Below are positions 1 to 10,690 of a stretch of DNA of 48,850 nucleotides, piece by piece. Within the stretch, counting starts at the first letter, position 1. The number at the start of each line of letters is the position of its first letter. The translations under genes were made by a program, and so were the position numbers. Under the pieces are notes generated by a model. The model saw only the letters and a list, made by a program, of their open reading frames with translations, was not told the DNA's origin and made no database searches. The stretch comes from Chara braunii (taxonomy: Eukaryota > Streptophyta > Charophyceae > Charales > Characeae): NCBI GenBank assembly GCA_003427395.1, contig BFEA01000183.1, positions 1,404,055 through 1,452,904 of the forward strand, read 5' to 3'.

Positions 1-12
1 ATCTGCCCTCCA

Positions 13-342
13 ATGTATTCAGTCAAGTCCTTTATCCAGGTACATTCGTTCACCTCATTCCCCTCAACTGTCTCCTTCTCGGGTAGCAGATCCCGACCTC
101 GACTACCCCGAGGATGCAGCGTCGAGATCGGCGAGCCACAGCAGCGGTGTGATTATCAGCGGAAACTTGACGCCATGCAAGGCCAAGTCGGGATGACGGG
201 CAGAGATCCCATCAGCGAGACTGGGAGGATGATCTTGAGCACGACGAGCACACACAGCAGAACCGGCGGGATGGAGACGAACGGCTTCGAGATCGATACT
301 CATCGACGAACCGAACTACGTTCCCGCATAGCAAACACGTGA
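13..342 (+). CDS. Hypothetical ORF in LTR, antisense to element A
   Basis: A 109-codon open frame on the strand opposite to the retroelement. The same frame is open in the paralogous copy (22115-22417), where it continues upstream to 21569. Between the copies I count about seven silent and six amino-acid-changing differences, which is more silent change than chance predicts but too few sites to be firm. I recognise no domain. It may be an antisense LTR transcript or simply a chance ORF. Confidence 0.2.
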   Translation: MYSVKSFIQVHSFTSFPSTVSFSGSRSRPRLPRGCSVEIGEPQQRCDYQRKLDAMQGQVGMTGRDPISETGRMILSTTSTHSRTGGMETNGFEIDTHRRTELRSRIANT

Positions 343-636
343 CACCGCTCCAACCCTTACTAACTATGCAAAGCAAAAAATGTATTTCCCGCTAGAACAG
401 GAAAAGATACATTAGCGGAATCCATGCATCCTCTTCCTCTTTCTACTGCGCAACCTTCGTACCTCATACCAATTAGTCCGCTACTCAGATTGACTTTCTG
501 ACGTGGCCAATCAACCCAGAATGATCTAAAACCCCCGTTTGGTATCTTCGTTTGCCAAAAACGGCCGAGAAACGGCCGAGCAATTCAATTTGCACTCGTC
601 TTCACCCGTTTCCCTTCCTTTCTCCTTCGAACGTAC

Positions 637-816
637 CTGGTGAGAAATCGCGTCCAGGTTCATCCCCGCCCCCTTTTTTTTGTTCTTATCGTGCTGCTTC
701 CTCACTCGTGGCGCTGCGCCTTCCTGTGCTATCTTTCTCTTCTCTAACTCTTCCTCTTTCTCCTCCTGTACTACCTCTCCCCCACTAATCTGTTGCCTCA
801 CCTTCTCGGACAGCAT
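637..816 (-). CDS. Candidate leader exon ending at a strong splice donor
   Basis: On the minus strand an ATG at 814-816 opens a 60-codon Glu/Lys-rich frame that includes KRKIAQEGAA and ends at CAG|GTACGT (donor at 635-636). A TATA-like box lies 36-43 bases upstream. The paralogous block at 22740-22921 keeps the TATA box, ATG and donor, but a 2-base insertion near its start breaks the frame. A loosely similar Glu/Lys/Arg-rich frame with EKIAHEG lies at 29946-30182 in the B LTR. If real, this would be a leader exon spliced out of the LTR. No known domain. Confidence 0.3.
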
Positions 817-850
817 CCACCATACCAAACGAAGAGAGGGCTCGCCCCCT

Positions 851-890
851 CTATTTATGCGAGTCAGCCTTGTGCAGGGGCCAGGCCAAT
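851..890 (-). promoter_or_regulatory. TATA box plus reversed CCAAT box, minus-strand LTR promoter
   Basis: Minus strand reads ATTGG (plus 886-890), then GCATAAATAG (plus 851-860) followed by a G-rich stretch. The same arrangement is kept in the A 5' LTR at 22956-23000. In that complete LTR the box lies about 290 bases in from the LTR start, a plausible U3 length. Confidence 0.45.
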
Positions 891-1017
891 CTTCCCTGTA
901 CCATTCCAATTTTAACGGATGTCCCGAAGGACCAGGCCGTAGACTGCGGCCCCAAGACTCCTTCGCACGTTGACCGGGCCCAGCCGACTCAGAAATATTC
1001 AATATTACCCATCAGTT

Positions 1018-2018
1018 TCCATTATCTGGTTTCGAACTTATGTCTGTACTTCACCGACTCAGTGGTGTATCCCCTGAGCTAGGTTGTTGGGTCCACGGCC
1101 GGTCCTGGTGCCACCGTCGGACCACGTTCAAGAAACGGGACAAAAATAGGAAATAAGAAATTTGGAAATAAAAATAGTAATAATAACTCTTAGAAGAATT
1201 TTTTAGGAAAATGGGACAGGAACCGTTGGTACTCGGTCATGCCCTGCGGGCCCACGGTCGGATCCCCCAACAAAACTAAGGGGGATAGTCCCGCGGGACC
1301 CTCGACCCCTCAGTTCCCTCTATAGCGCTTCTCTGCTCCTCCAATGCTGGCTGCTGGCCTCGATCCCGGGATCCGCCTGGTGGAAATTCAATGCTGTAAC
1401 CGATAGGGCTAAGCCCAAACCTGACTTGGCTATGTGCTTCTTGGTATGTGAATAGGATGACCAGCCGGCCTGGGCCTCGAGGTGGGGCCTCAGGCCGTTT
1501 TCTAACCTAGAGCTCGCGTCCTAGTGCCCTCGTAATGCCACATTTGGCTGTCTCAAGGGCAAGGCTCCATTTGGCCCGCCACACGCGCTTGCTCCACCGT
1601 GCTATGGCTGCGGACCAAGCCTTTCATAGCCCGCCACGACCGCCTTTTTACCGCCCTTCAGCCGACGAAACCCCGACTTCCGCTCTGGTCCGTGCCATCC
1701 TTACTTGGTTTCAGCGTCGACTCCTACTGTCGACGGTGAATGGTCAACCTAGTGCCTGCAAAATTTCAGGCGGTGCGACCCTGAAACGTCGGTCCCCATT
1801 AAGTCAGACAACATCCTCCTCTAGTCACAGCCTTACCAAGTCAACTTCATGCCGTCCGAAATTTTGCCTGAGCGCACGAGGTTGCGGCTTCCTCATAAAT
1901 TCTAGTCTAGCACTTACTTGTTCTACCGGCGTCTCATAGCCTGCCTTGATCAATCGTTTGGCCCGGCTAACGCCCGCCCGCAAAGTGCATGCTCACACAC
2001 TCTCTAATCAACAAAAAT
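1018..2018. repeat. Unassigned insertion block in the A 3' LTR
   Basis: Absent from the matching copy at 23124-23160. It contains a 190-bp interval (about 1084-1274) bounded by TGTTGGG and CCCAACA, reminiscent of a small LTR, but flanking bases show no target duplication. The open frame at 1535-1939 has no recognisable product. Confidence 0.35.
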
Positions 2019-2080
2019 GGGACGCGCAACAAAAACGGAACGCGCACCACCAGCTTTCTTCCTGTAAGCTGCAAAAATGT

Positions 2081-2110
2081 GCCCAAATACCCTTGTAAGG
2101 GTATTCGGAC
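2081..2110. repeat. LTR-end hairpin, element A 3' LTR
   Basis: AATACCCTTGTAAGGGTATT (2086-2105) is a perfect 9-bp inverted repeat with a GT loop, extended by outer pairs. It lies five bases inside the LTR terminus CCGACA. Matching hairpins occur at 23221-23250 and 32611-32640 with different but still paired outer stems. Confidence 0.6.
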
Positions 2111-2115
2111 CGACA

Positions 2116-2135
2116 GTTTTCCGGACCTTATTAAG
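2116..2135 (-). other. Candidate polypurine tract, element A
   Basis: Minus strand reads AATAAGGTCCGGAAAAC immediately before the LTR start TGTCGG. Element B has AATGGGGTCCGGGAAAAC in the same place (about 32666-32688). Conservation between the two elements supports a priming role for plus-strand DNA synthesis, although TCC interrupts the purines. Confidence 0.5.
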
Positions 2136-4065
2136 CGACGTCCTCGTCGCGTCGGACAATCAAAACTATAAACACAAGCACATTTGCTGACGAGGAAGTA
2201 ACCATTCCGACTCACCGGTCCGACTCCGTTCGAGGTGTTCTTATCAATCTACTCCCGTCACCGCGTTTCATTGTCAGGGTTTTATCCTGGGTCTCCCACG
2301 TCCTGGCCTCGGAGTTAGGGGATACTTCGTTCCGTACTACAACGTAATACCCGCTCCCAGGTAGTAGGTTGATAACTCTTTCCCTTTGTCGTAGACATCT
2401 GCCGGTTCACCGTTGGGTGTCCTGTTTAGTCATCGTCCCTCGTACGGGGTCATAACTTAGAACGCGGGCCCTAACCGAGACCTCTCAAAATACGGGGCAC
2501 CTCTAGTCCCCAAATGGTAGTGCTTACCATATCAAATATTTAATCATAATAAACACCCATCCTGGAGTCTAACACAGGTGACTTTAAGTCTCCATCTTGG
2601 TCCACCATGGAACGGTCGATCACGCCGAATCCACGGCCCACCACGTTGTTATGTAGCGATGGTGCCCTCGTTGGTTACGCAACGATAAGCAATTCTTCCT
2701 ATCTTAGCACCCCAAAGGATTCCGACGCACGACTTAATCAACCCCAATGACCTTCCCTCTAGCTAAACCTCTCCGGGCGGTCGACCCTTCAAGACTTAAC
2801 CTTTGGTGAGTCATGGTCCCGCTGCCAGGTTGCGCCGGTCAGCGGCCCTCGCTGGGAGTTAGGTTCCACAGTTCCAGGGATGCTAAGTATAGCCCCTTAG
2901 CTTGGCCTCACAAAATATGTCCCTTAGACTGACTTCATTGTGGTCTGACACTTTCTTCCAAAAGTCTTCTGAACAAACAAAGGATCACATACCAACTGCC
3001 CACGGGGCTACGTGGAGGGATAGTGCCTTTCTCAAACATTCCAATCAATCCCTCAGTAATTCCACAAGGTCGTGCCTCCCTTACTTTGATCAAAAGTAGG
3101 CAAGGTCACATGTTTTTTAGGGACATCTCACAATACTTTCCAAAGTTCCATCATAATTGCCAGAAACTTTCATCCATAATTTTCACAAAGTTCTTGGCCT
3201 TTCCTCGTCAGACTTACATACACACAAAAAATCATCATCATTATGGCAACTCCTTTGAATGCCCTCACAAATTTCATCCTTTTAAGAAAGTTCAATCGAC
3301 CATTGGGCTTTCTTCTCTCTTCTGTGAGTCACACAAAAGACACATCTTTGGTTGTGAACTTTCCATTCATCATCATTCTATCTGGGCAAAACACATCATG
3401 TCATCTTTTTCTCCAAAATCTGAGAGCACTCTCTCCCACTACACTTTGGGCTCCACTTGTCATTGGGACAGGGATGCGCAAGTATAGTGGAAGAAAGCGC
3501 GGATCAGTTCACTTCACAACATTCACTTCATCACACTATCATCCATATGGGCAAGTCCACAAACTGCAAGTGAGTGTGACACACCATACCCATAAAAAAA
3601 ACAAGGTTCGAGATTCATATAAGTACACAGGATATGAGGCCTGCAACAAGCAAAGACTCCTGTCCTTATAAAAAAATTCAAGGTACTGTACAAAAAGAGT
3701 CCAAGTATCCAACAAGGAATCAAGGTATCCAAGTGTGAAAATATCAGAAATCGATAGTCACTCCCTACTCACGAGTGTCACTCTGCTCTAGATGATGAAG
3801 AACCATAACTTTACACAGTGGTATTATAAGAACACTCCCCACTACACTTGCGAAAGAGAGAAAAATAGTTAGAATCGCACACAGAGTTATTTTATGTGCC
3901 GAAACGTCTAAAGTAGATATCTCACTATTAGCTCAACTCGCTGATGTACATGGGTCTGATTCAATCCTCCATGCATCCTCCTATATACAAACAACCATCA
4001 GTCAGAGACTCAGAGATGTCTCGCGTATACTAGACTCACATTTTTCCGGACCTTATTAAAAAATT
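2136..4065 (-). other. Element A 3' untranslated region
   Basis: No credible coding region. The sequence is mostly T/C-rich with short chance ORFs on the plus strand. The 17 bases at 2118-2134 (polypurine-tract motif) recur at 4043-4059, right after the gag2 stop. Confidence 0.4.
4043..4059 (-). repeat. Second copy of the polypurine-tract motif
   Basis: Seventeen identical bases shared with 2118-2134, about 1.9 kb apart in direct orientation. It starts seven bases below the gag2 stop at 4066. It could be an internal polypurine tract or a recombination scar. Confidence 0.4.
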
Positions 4066-6492
4066 CTACTCCTGGTCACTCATGACCTCCTGCAGCTGCC
4101 TACACAACTGCGCCCTCACCCCATCACGAGTCTTGGGAACCAGGACTCCATTCCTATCTCTCCACACTCCAGATGACTCTCTGATGGCCAAACCATTTGC
4201 CTCGTCCTTGAGGCTTTTAGGGCAGTGGTCATATCGATGTTCGCCCTTCTTGCAGTAGAAGCATTTACCAATCTTCTTCTAAGTCATATTGTCCTCTTCC
4301 TGCGAAGGTACTGATGACGGGACTGTTGAGATCTTACTCGTGACCTCCTGTTGTGGGACCTCTGGGGAAGTGGGGCATGTCGCTCTGTCATCTGCTCGCA
4401 TCACCTGCTCGCCGACACGTCCCTCTGGCTCCGAACCAGTGGCCCAAAACCCCAATGCGTCTCGCAGACCTGCAACTAGAGGCATATCCTGAGGTACAGT
4501 CGATGCCTGACATCTCTTCAAATCCCTCTTTGACTCAGCCTCAACCATGGTCTGACCCACGCTCTCCTGACCCTCCTGCTGTCCCATGGTCTCTCCCTGG
4601 GTTGTAGGTGGAAATACTTCAACTCCTATGGCCTCTGCTGGTGGTCTCTCTTTTCGTATCGCTGGCCCCTGTCCAAGTGTCAGGCCAACTGACATCCTCC
4701 ACTCAAACCCTCCGACCTCTGAGTCCTTCTCAGCTAGTGCCCCTTGCGGCTCCAACATCTCATTGTCTATCAGGGGAATCTCCTCACCCTCCTGCTGGTC
4801 CACCTTCTCTTCTTCCTTCTAGCATTTGAAGGCTTCTTCTGCAGGTCGTTCCCTGATCTCAAACCCTTGGACCTCTGTCCAATCCACTACTGCAGTTGGA
4901 GCCTGCCGCGCATACTTGGTCTCGAGATCTTGTATCCTCTTCTCCCATTCTGCCTCCTTTGCTTGGAAGGAGACCTGCTGTGCCTGTAGATAGGCCCTCA
5001 GGACGTCATTGACCTTATTAAGGGTCTGATTGACCTACCTGACGGCCTCGTTTTTCGCCCAAACCTTTACCATATCTGCCTTCACTGCCTCCATCTCTTT
5101 GCCCTGTCTCTCCAAACCCTTCTTCAGGTCTTCAACTTCTCTTTCCCATTCTACTCTTTGGCCATACGCTTTCTGTGCCACTTTTGTCAGCCTTTCCCCA
5201 ACCTTCTCATCTGAAGCTCTGGCTGCTGCGAAACCCTCCTTCACTACACCCCTCAAGTTGAGTAGGTCTGCAGAGACTAACCTGACCCCCATCTCCTGAT
5301 GATGCCCTCTAGACCTCCCTGCAGCGTCCATCAGCTTGTCAAAGCTGACCAAGACCTCTGAAAATAGGGGAAGGTCCTCCTCCTGAGTGCGAGTGCCCTT
5401 ACCACTTTTGTCATCCACCTCCTCAGGCTCTTTTACCTGCTGCATCCTCTCGTGCAGCTCTGCAAGGTTCTTCATCCTGAGCTGAACCCTGATCTCTTGC
5501 TCCCTTGCTGCTCTCTCCTTCCTATCCAATTCCCTCTCTTTGGCAGATTGCTCCTCCCTTTGCTCCTGTACCTATGACTCATGAGGCTCGCCTGACTCCA
5601 TGTCTGGCATAGGACAATCCACCTCCCTCTAAGCAGGCTGTGGAGGCACCCCTGGACCACTTGACCCTCCTGCTCTCTCGGGCCCATGGGATCTGTGCTC
5701 CTTCCTTTTGTCCTTCCTCTGAGTCCCTGATGACATGTCTCGCTCAAAGGTCCTCCTCTCCTTTGTCTCTGGCTCCCTCCTCTTTTCCAGGCTCCTTTCC
5801 CCTATTTGACGTGCTGGAGTATAGTGGTCCCAGAGCAGCTTCTTGCAGTGTCCCCAGTTCGTAGCAGGTACCACAATAGACCTGACAAAGGGTCTGATGT
5901 GTCGCCTCATGCACAGGAGGAAGCTCCCCATCCTTTGCTTTCCTGAAATATCAAGCTCATCCGCATATCGGTCATAGACCCATAGAAACTCCCCCAGGTT
6001 AGCGGAGTCGAATCGAATGGGTTGTCCATTTCTCCCTACTGGCGACGGGTGCAAACCCTCCATCTTTCTCTCAAAATCCTTTCAGGTTAGTGACTCCCTG
6101 ACAAGGTTGGCGATGGGGTCTGTCCACTCGCCTGTGCCTCGCACCTCCCTCAACATCCTGGTGCCATCCCATCCAAACTCCTGAGCGTGCCTCTCAAACT
6201 CAATCAGGAACAACTCAATGATCCATCCCTGGAAAACTGGAGGCTTGTCTTCTCTCCTGGTCCCCATCTGCGTCCTCTGTCTGGTCGTCCCCAGAGGGGT
6301 TTCCACTGGCTCTGCCCCTCCCCTCCCTCTTGGCATGGCTGCCCCAAGCGGTGTCAAGCCTGCACAACAAGGAGGAGACAAACATGAGCACATAGAGGGT
6401 AAGCAGTCCTGGACGAACTCAATAGGAGACATACATAGCCCTCCCATAACTATCCCAGCTATCTGCCTATCCATATATGCATACGTACACAC
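4066..6492 (-). pseudogene. gag2 of element A: capsid-like, coiled-coil, CCHC zinc-knuckle ORF downstream of integrase
   Basis: One reading frame of about 808 codons on the minus strand, with no frameshift but six in-frame stops (6082, 5629, near 5572, 5035, near 4819 and 4279). The first third has a capsid-like segment (ELFLIEFERHAQEFGWD; later FLWVYDRYADELD). The middle (about 5600-4820) is a long Glu/Lys/Arg-rich stretch that looks like coiled coil. Near the end CFYCKKGEHRYDHC (4222-4263) is an exact CX2CX4HX4C zinc knuckle of the nucleocapsid type. Element B has the same ORF in the same place. Role inferred: RNA-binding structural protein. An envelope gene, the usual extra ORF at this position, does not fit because no signal peptide or membrane segment is visible. 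The 6082 stop (TGA) sits in SLT-stop-KDFERKM. Confidence 0.7.
4222..4263 (-). other. CCHC zinc knuckle of gag2, element A
   Basis: CFYCKKGEHRYDHC has exact CX2CX4HX4C spacing, in frame with the rest of gag2 but just past the TAG at 4279. Known for nucleic-acid binding in Gag nucleocapsid proteins. Confidence 0.75.
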
Positions 6493-6600
6493 ACGAGTCT
6501 ACCCAAAAAGTCACAACCTGTCACCCTATTGTACTGAGAACAATATCCTATATACCCTACTTATACTAATGTTTCTATATAAAGCGCTCAGAAAATGATT

Positions 6601-8131
6601 CTAACCGGTGAGGTCCATGCTCACCTCGTCTCGAGCAACTAACTTTTTTAGCCTCGAGCCTGACACCCAGTCTTTCCATGCCGTCCCATTCAACTCCTCA
6701 ATCTGGTAGGCTCTATGCTCACCACACCTGGTGACCCTGTATGGCCCCAACCACCTCTTGTCCAACTTCCGCGACCACTGCTTCTCCAGAGATGAGTCGT
6801 ATAGCAGCACAATGTCTCCCACCTTAAGAGCCTTTTTCCTTACTCTTGCCATCTTATCCCACCTGAACTTGTCCTTGGTACGGCTGTCAGCCGTCCTACT
6901 TGCCGCCTCCTCAATCCTGTCTTCTATAGCGCCAATGTGACGTGCCCTTGAGTCAAGTAGTTCTTCAAACGTCAGATTCGTCTCGAGGTTTTGCCGCCTC
7001 CAAGTTTTCTGGAAGCTTTCGATAGGGAACGTTGCATGCCTGCCATACCATAGCGTAGCCGGTGCTTCTCCTGACAGTGATATTATCCACGAAGAAAGCG
7101 ACCCTCGAAAAATTCGGCCACTGATTGGGTCTGCCATCTGTCCATTTGGCGAGAAGATTCGTGATGGTGCTGTGCCCTTTTTCCACCGGTGCATTAACTT
7201 GGGGGTGCGCTGCAGTAGTGTACTTGACGATTACCCCATACCTCTTTAACAATGCCTTCACTTCTGCACATGTGAATTCAGACTCTCTATCCATCACAAA
7301 CCTGGAGACAAAGGGGTAGCGGAGATAATATTATTCGATGCATCGGGCCAGCGTCTCCCCAGTCTTCATGCGAATGGCCCTGCCATCTACAAATCCAGAG
7401 AGGTTGTCCTGCACATCAAAGATAAAATTATAACTCCCTATTCCCAGCGGCATTGCCAACAGATCCAGGTGCACGACCGCGCCAACTTCACGAACATATC
7501 TTGGGTGAAGCGGCTCCCTAGGTCTAAGAGAGGATCGCTACTGGCATGATACACAAGATTTACAATAATCATCGATCATATGTCCCATGCCATCCCAATA
7601 GTATAGTTCGTGTATCTTGAGGTAAGTCGTGTCTGTGCTTCTGTGGCCACCTGCCGTACCGTCGTGCAGTGCTGCCATTACGTCAATCTGGCGAGCGACG
7701 CCGCAGACAACTCTTCTGGGAGTCCTTCCTTTGCTTCTCATGAACAGATGGCCATCCCTTACTAGAAAGCTTGGCCTCATCTTCAAAACTCTCGCGCAAG
7801 CGTCCCTTTCCCTCATCTCACACGACATAAGCATTTCGAGTTCAAGGTATACTCCCTCATATTCCTCTGCCCGAAACGCTTCCTTAATCTTACCTTCCTC
7901 AAAATCATCATCCTCCCTCTCGTGGATCACATTATCACCCTCTTCCTGGTCTTGCACCGTATTCCTGACCACCTCTTCTTGAAGCAGCGCATTTGCCAAC
8001 AGATACACCCCACCTATCACTTTCTCGTGCTTGCTTACCTGCATCGCCCCATCCTCAATCGTGAGCAAGTCCTCATGTAGCTGGTACTTGCCTGTTAAAG
8101 CCAGCTCCATCATCCAATCCACACCTGGCAT
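6601..8131 (-). pseudogene. Ty3/Gypsy-type integrase, element A (frameshifted)
   Basis: Minus strand. The N-terminal zinc-binding segment is seen in HDGTAGGHRS and the CKSCVSCQ end. The catalytic core has VHLDLLAM (first Asp), MDRESEF (second Asp) and NAPVEKGH (Glu), with 35 residues between second Asp and Glu: the DD35E triad. The C-terminal part has LDKRWLGPYRV, the GPY/F module of Gypsy integrases. Breaks: TAG after the zinc module (near 7541), TAA in CIE-stop-YYLRYPF (near 7335), and an 11-base loss relative to element B near 7060 that shifts the frame. No chromodomain follows. Inserts element cDNA into chromosomes in intact relatives. Confidence 0.85.
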
Positions 8132-8250
8132 TCCCTAAGAGTCTTCTTCAACATAGGGCTTAAGGACTAAGTCTGGTCGTCGTACATGTGTCCTGGTGGC
8201 ACAAGCCACACAGGTCGCCCCAGAGTAACATAGTTACCCACGGCCAATGA

Positions 8251-9950
8251 TCACGAGTTAATGTGGAGTCTCACATCCTCCTCACTGTCCAGGAACCCGT
8301 CAACTGGTGGAGTATCCTCGATCACTCCTTGGTTGTTCTTGTCCCAGTCGACTCGACTCAGCCTGTCTGCCCTGTTCTTATTTCTCGGAATTCGCTCCAA
8401 CTCAAAGTCGAACATCCAGATGTACGTTAACCATCTGGCGATAGTTGGATCTGAAGGAGCGAAGTTTTTGAGAGAACCAGCTAGAGCAGTTGGGTCCACC
8501 CTCAATACAAACCTGCTGCCAAAGAGGTAGTTTCTGAAAATCCTTAAACAGTGAAGAACTGCCAAGGTCTCGCGCTTAAACTGAGAGTAGTTCCTCTCAA
8601 CTATATTAAGCGTTCGACTCTCAAATCTTAGTGGTCGTTCTTCTCCATTGGGATCTCGTTGAATCAACACACCTCCTAAAGCAGTTGGTCCTGCGTCCGT
8701 TTCGACAATGAAAGGCCTGGTCATCACCGCCGCATGATCTGGTACCCCACTACTAGACCTCCTTCCACAAACTCTTTCTTCAGACCTTCTATAACCGACT
8801 CTTGCTTGTCTCCCCGCTCCCAATCTTGACCCTGACGCACAAGCTTTCGCAACTGCTCAGTCTTTGCCGCAAACCCCTTTATGAAGATCCTCCAAAACCC
8901 ACATGTTCCCAGGAAGCTCCTTACCTCCGTGATAGTCTCGAATGGGGTTGGTCATTCGAGAATCTTATTGGTGTTCTTAGTATCTGGTCGACGACCCCTC
9001 TCGTCACACACAAATCCTAAGATAGTGGCTCCGCTTATGCAGTGCATTGACTTCGGCCCACTGGCAGTGAGGTTATGCTCCTTCAAAAGGTCCAGGACCT
9101 TGCACAAGTCTTACACATAATTCCAGAGAAAGCGCCTGATTCCCGGCATCACCTCCCGCTCATCCTTCCCCTTAGGCCCTTTCACGGCCATATCATCAAT
9201 ATAAGGCTGCGTAATGTGAGGACTTATGGACTGCATCGCCCTCACCATGTGTCTCTGGACCATAGCAACTGCATTCGTCCACCCTTGCGGTGCGACGTTC
9301 ATGTGAATCAACCCTCGAGGGGTATGCATAGCTGTCATGGGTCTGTCAGATGGGTATACAAGAAATTGGTCGTAACCCGAATACAAGTCTATGAGAGATA
9401 TTATGGCTCTCCCAGCGCAAGCCTCTGAAAGCACATCAGCGTTGGGGAGACCACCTTCGTCCTTCACTGTTACAACATTCAAGCGCTGCAAATCCTGTAC
9501 CCATCTCAGAGTCTCATTGGGTTTGACAAAGCAAAACCAAGGGGAGGCATACGACCCACTCAAGTAGGCTGCCACATGTGTGCGGATCTTCTCATCAAGG
9601 TATTTAACTACCTTCTCTTCATCAGCTGGATTAGGATACCGCGCACCTCGCAAGTTCCATGGCTCGTGAGGCACGGTGTGTATCCTAATCATCGGGATTA
9701 TGTCCACGTCCAGGCGACCTCTCTCATCATCACTGTATGCATATGCAGCGTGCCTTCCTCTTATGGTTTCCACCATAAGCTTCTCCTCCTGCGCTGTAAG
9801 GAAGCCAGACTCCCCTATAATCAGCGCTTTCTCTGTCTCAGAAGTGATATGGCACGACCCCTTTTCCGCGTCTTCTCGCATCTACCGTATCAACTATCGT
9901 TCCCGCTCGTAGTAAACTTCTTGCTCTTCAGCCAGGAGTACGGGAACAGG
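8251..9950 (-). pseudogene. Reverse transcriptase and RNase H, element A
   Basis: Minus strand. Reverse transcriptase shows SLIDLYSGYDQF (palm Asp), the block around NVAPQGWTNAVAMVQ, and the catalytic YIDD at 9192-9203. RNase H follows with FIVETDAGPTALGGVL, ERNYSQFKRETLAVLHCL and a final RVDPTAL. Together they copy element RNA into DNA and remove the template. Breaks include two stops near 9885-9900, TAA at 9111 and TGA in ILE-stop-PTPF (near 8950); RT and RNase H also sit in different frames. The same ILE-stop-PTPF stop occurs in element B. Confidence 0.85.
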
Positions 9951-9957
9951 GCGCCAT

Positions 9958-10690
9958 TTATGATCTACCCTTTTCTACCGCTTTGTGACCACTGCTTGAG
10001 CCCACCCCTAAAAAAAGCCGAGTTGCGCTTTGGGGCTGTGCTCCAATTGCTCCACCTATCCTTCCCAACGTTCGATATACCAATTCCATTTTTTTTGCTC
10101 CCATTTGTTCCACCACCTTCTCCCTCAAGGCTTCTACAACCTCTGGGTCCGCCATCCCATAGGTCGACACTATGTCCATAGCATCACCTATATTCGTCAG
10201 GCTAAGGGTCAGCGCCTCTGGCCCTCTTTCTTCTTCAATCTTGTTGTCTTCCAGTCTCAACCTCTCCTCTTCTGATTCTTCTATAGTGAAAGAACCAGGG
10301 TTGGACCGGTTCCTTATACTCCTAGGTCCTGTGTTCTTGCAAGTGATAACCTCATAATTTCCGCACACTGGATCGCATAGGACGAGGAACATAGTCCCGT
10401 CATGCTTGTTAAGTATGACAGTCTCTGTTTGACTTAAGAACGACCTACCAAGTAGAATAGGGTGGTCAAGATCAGGCACCACAAAAAAACAACTTCTTAC
10501 TTTCATTTTTCCAATTTCCAGAATCACCGATGATTCGGTCCCTATGAAAATTGACCAACTGTTCGCCCCTATTAAGACCCCGTTGTCAGAGCAATCTATC
10601 TTCATCCCGAAGCGCGCAGCACGCTGCTCTTTTATGAGGTTCATCTCTGCGCCACTATCCACAATGGCCGTGCAACTTTCCTTTTACCAC
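9958..10690 (-). pseudogene. Retropepsin-type aspartic protease, element A
   Basis: The minus-strand frame contains the catalytic motif IVDSGAEMNLI and, downstream, HPILLGRSFL, the hydrophobic strand plus Gly-Arg typical of Ty3/Gypsy proteases. In intact elements it cleaves the Gag-Pol polyprotein. The preceding gag1 frame ends at about 10655, and a one-base shift near 10667 separates it from the protease frame; this may be decay or a programmed frameshift. A long acidic tail follows the protease core. Confidence 0.75.

Larger units (their letters stand above)
1..2115 (-). repeat. Element A 3' LTR (partial, runs off left edge)
   Basis: Positions 1-1017 align with 22103-23123 and 2019-2115 align with about 23160-23255, so this is a second copy of the outer part of the A 5' LTR. 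Read on the minus strand the LTR starts TGTCGG at 2115, directly after a purine-rich tract at 2116-2135, as expected for a 3' LTR. About 1 kb (1018-2018) is present here but replaced by roughly 40 bp in the other copy. By eye the two copies differ at around 5-10% of sites. The rest of the LTR lies left of the window. Confidence 0.65.

Noticed and set aside
1084-1274. Small solo LTR with TGTTGGG...CCCAACA ends
   Set aside because: No target-site duplication in the flanks, and no second copy in the window.
6601-6730. Chromodomain at the integrase C-terminus
   Set aside because: The protein ends shortly after the GPY/F module; no chromodomain pattern is seen.
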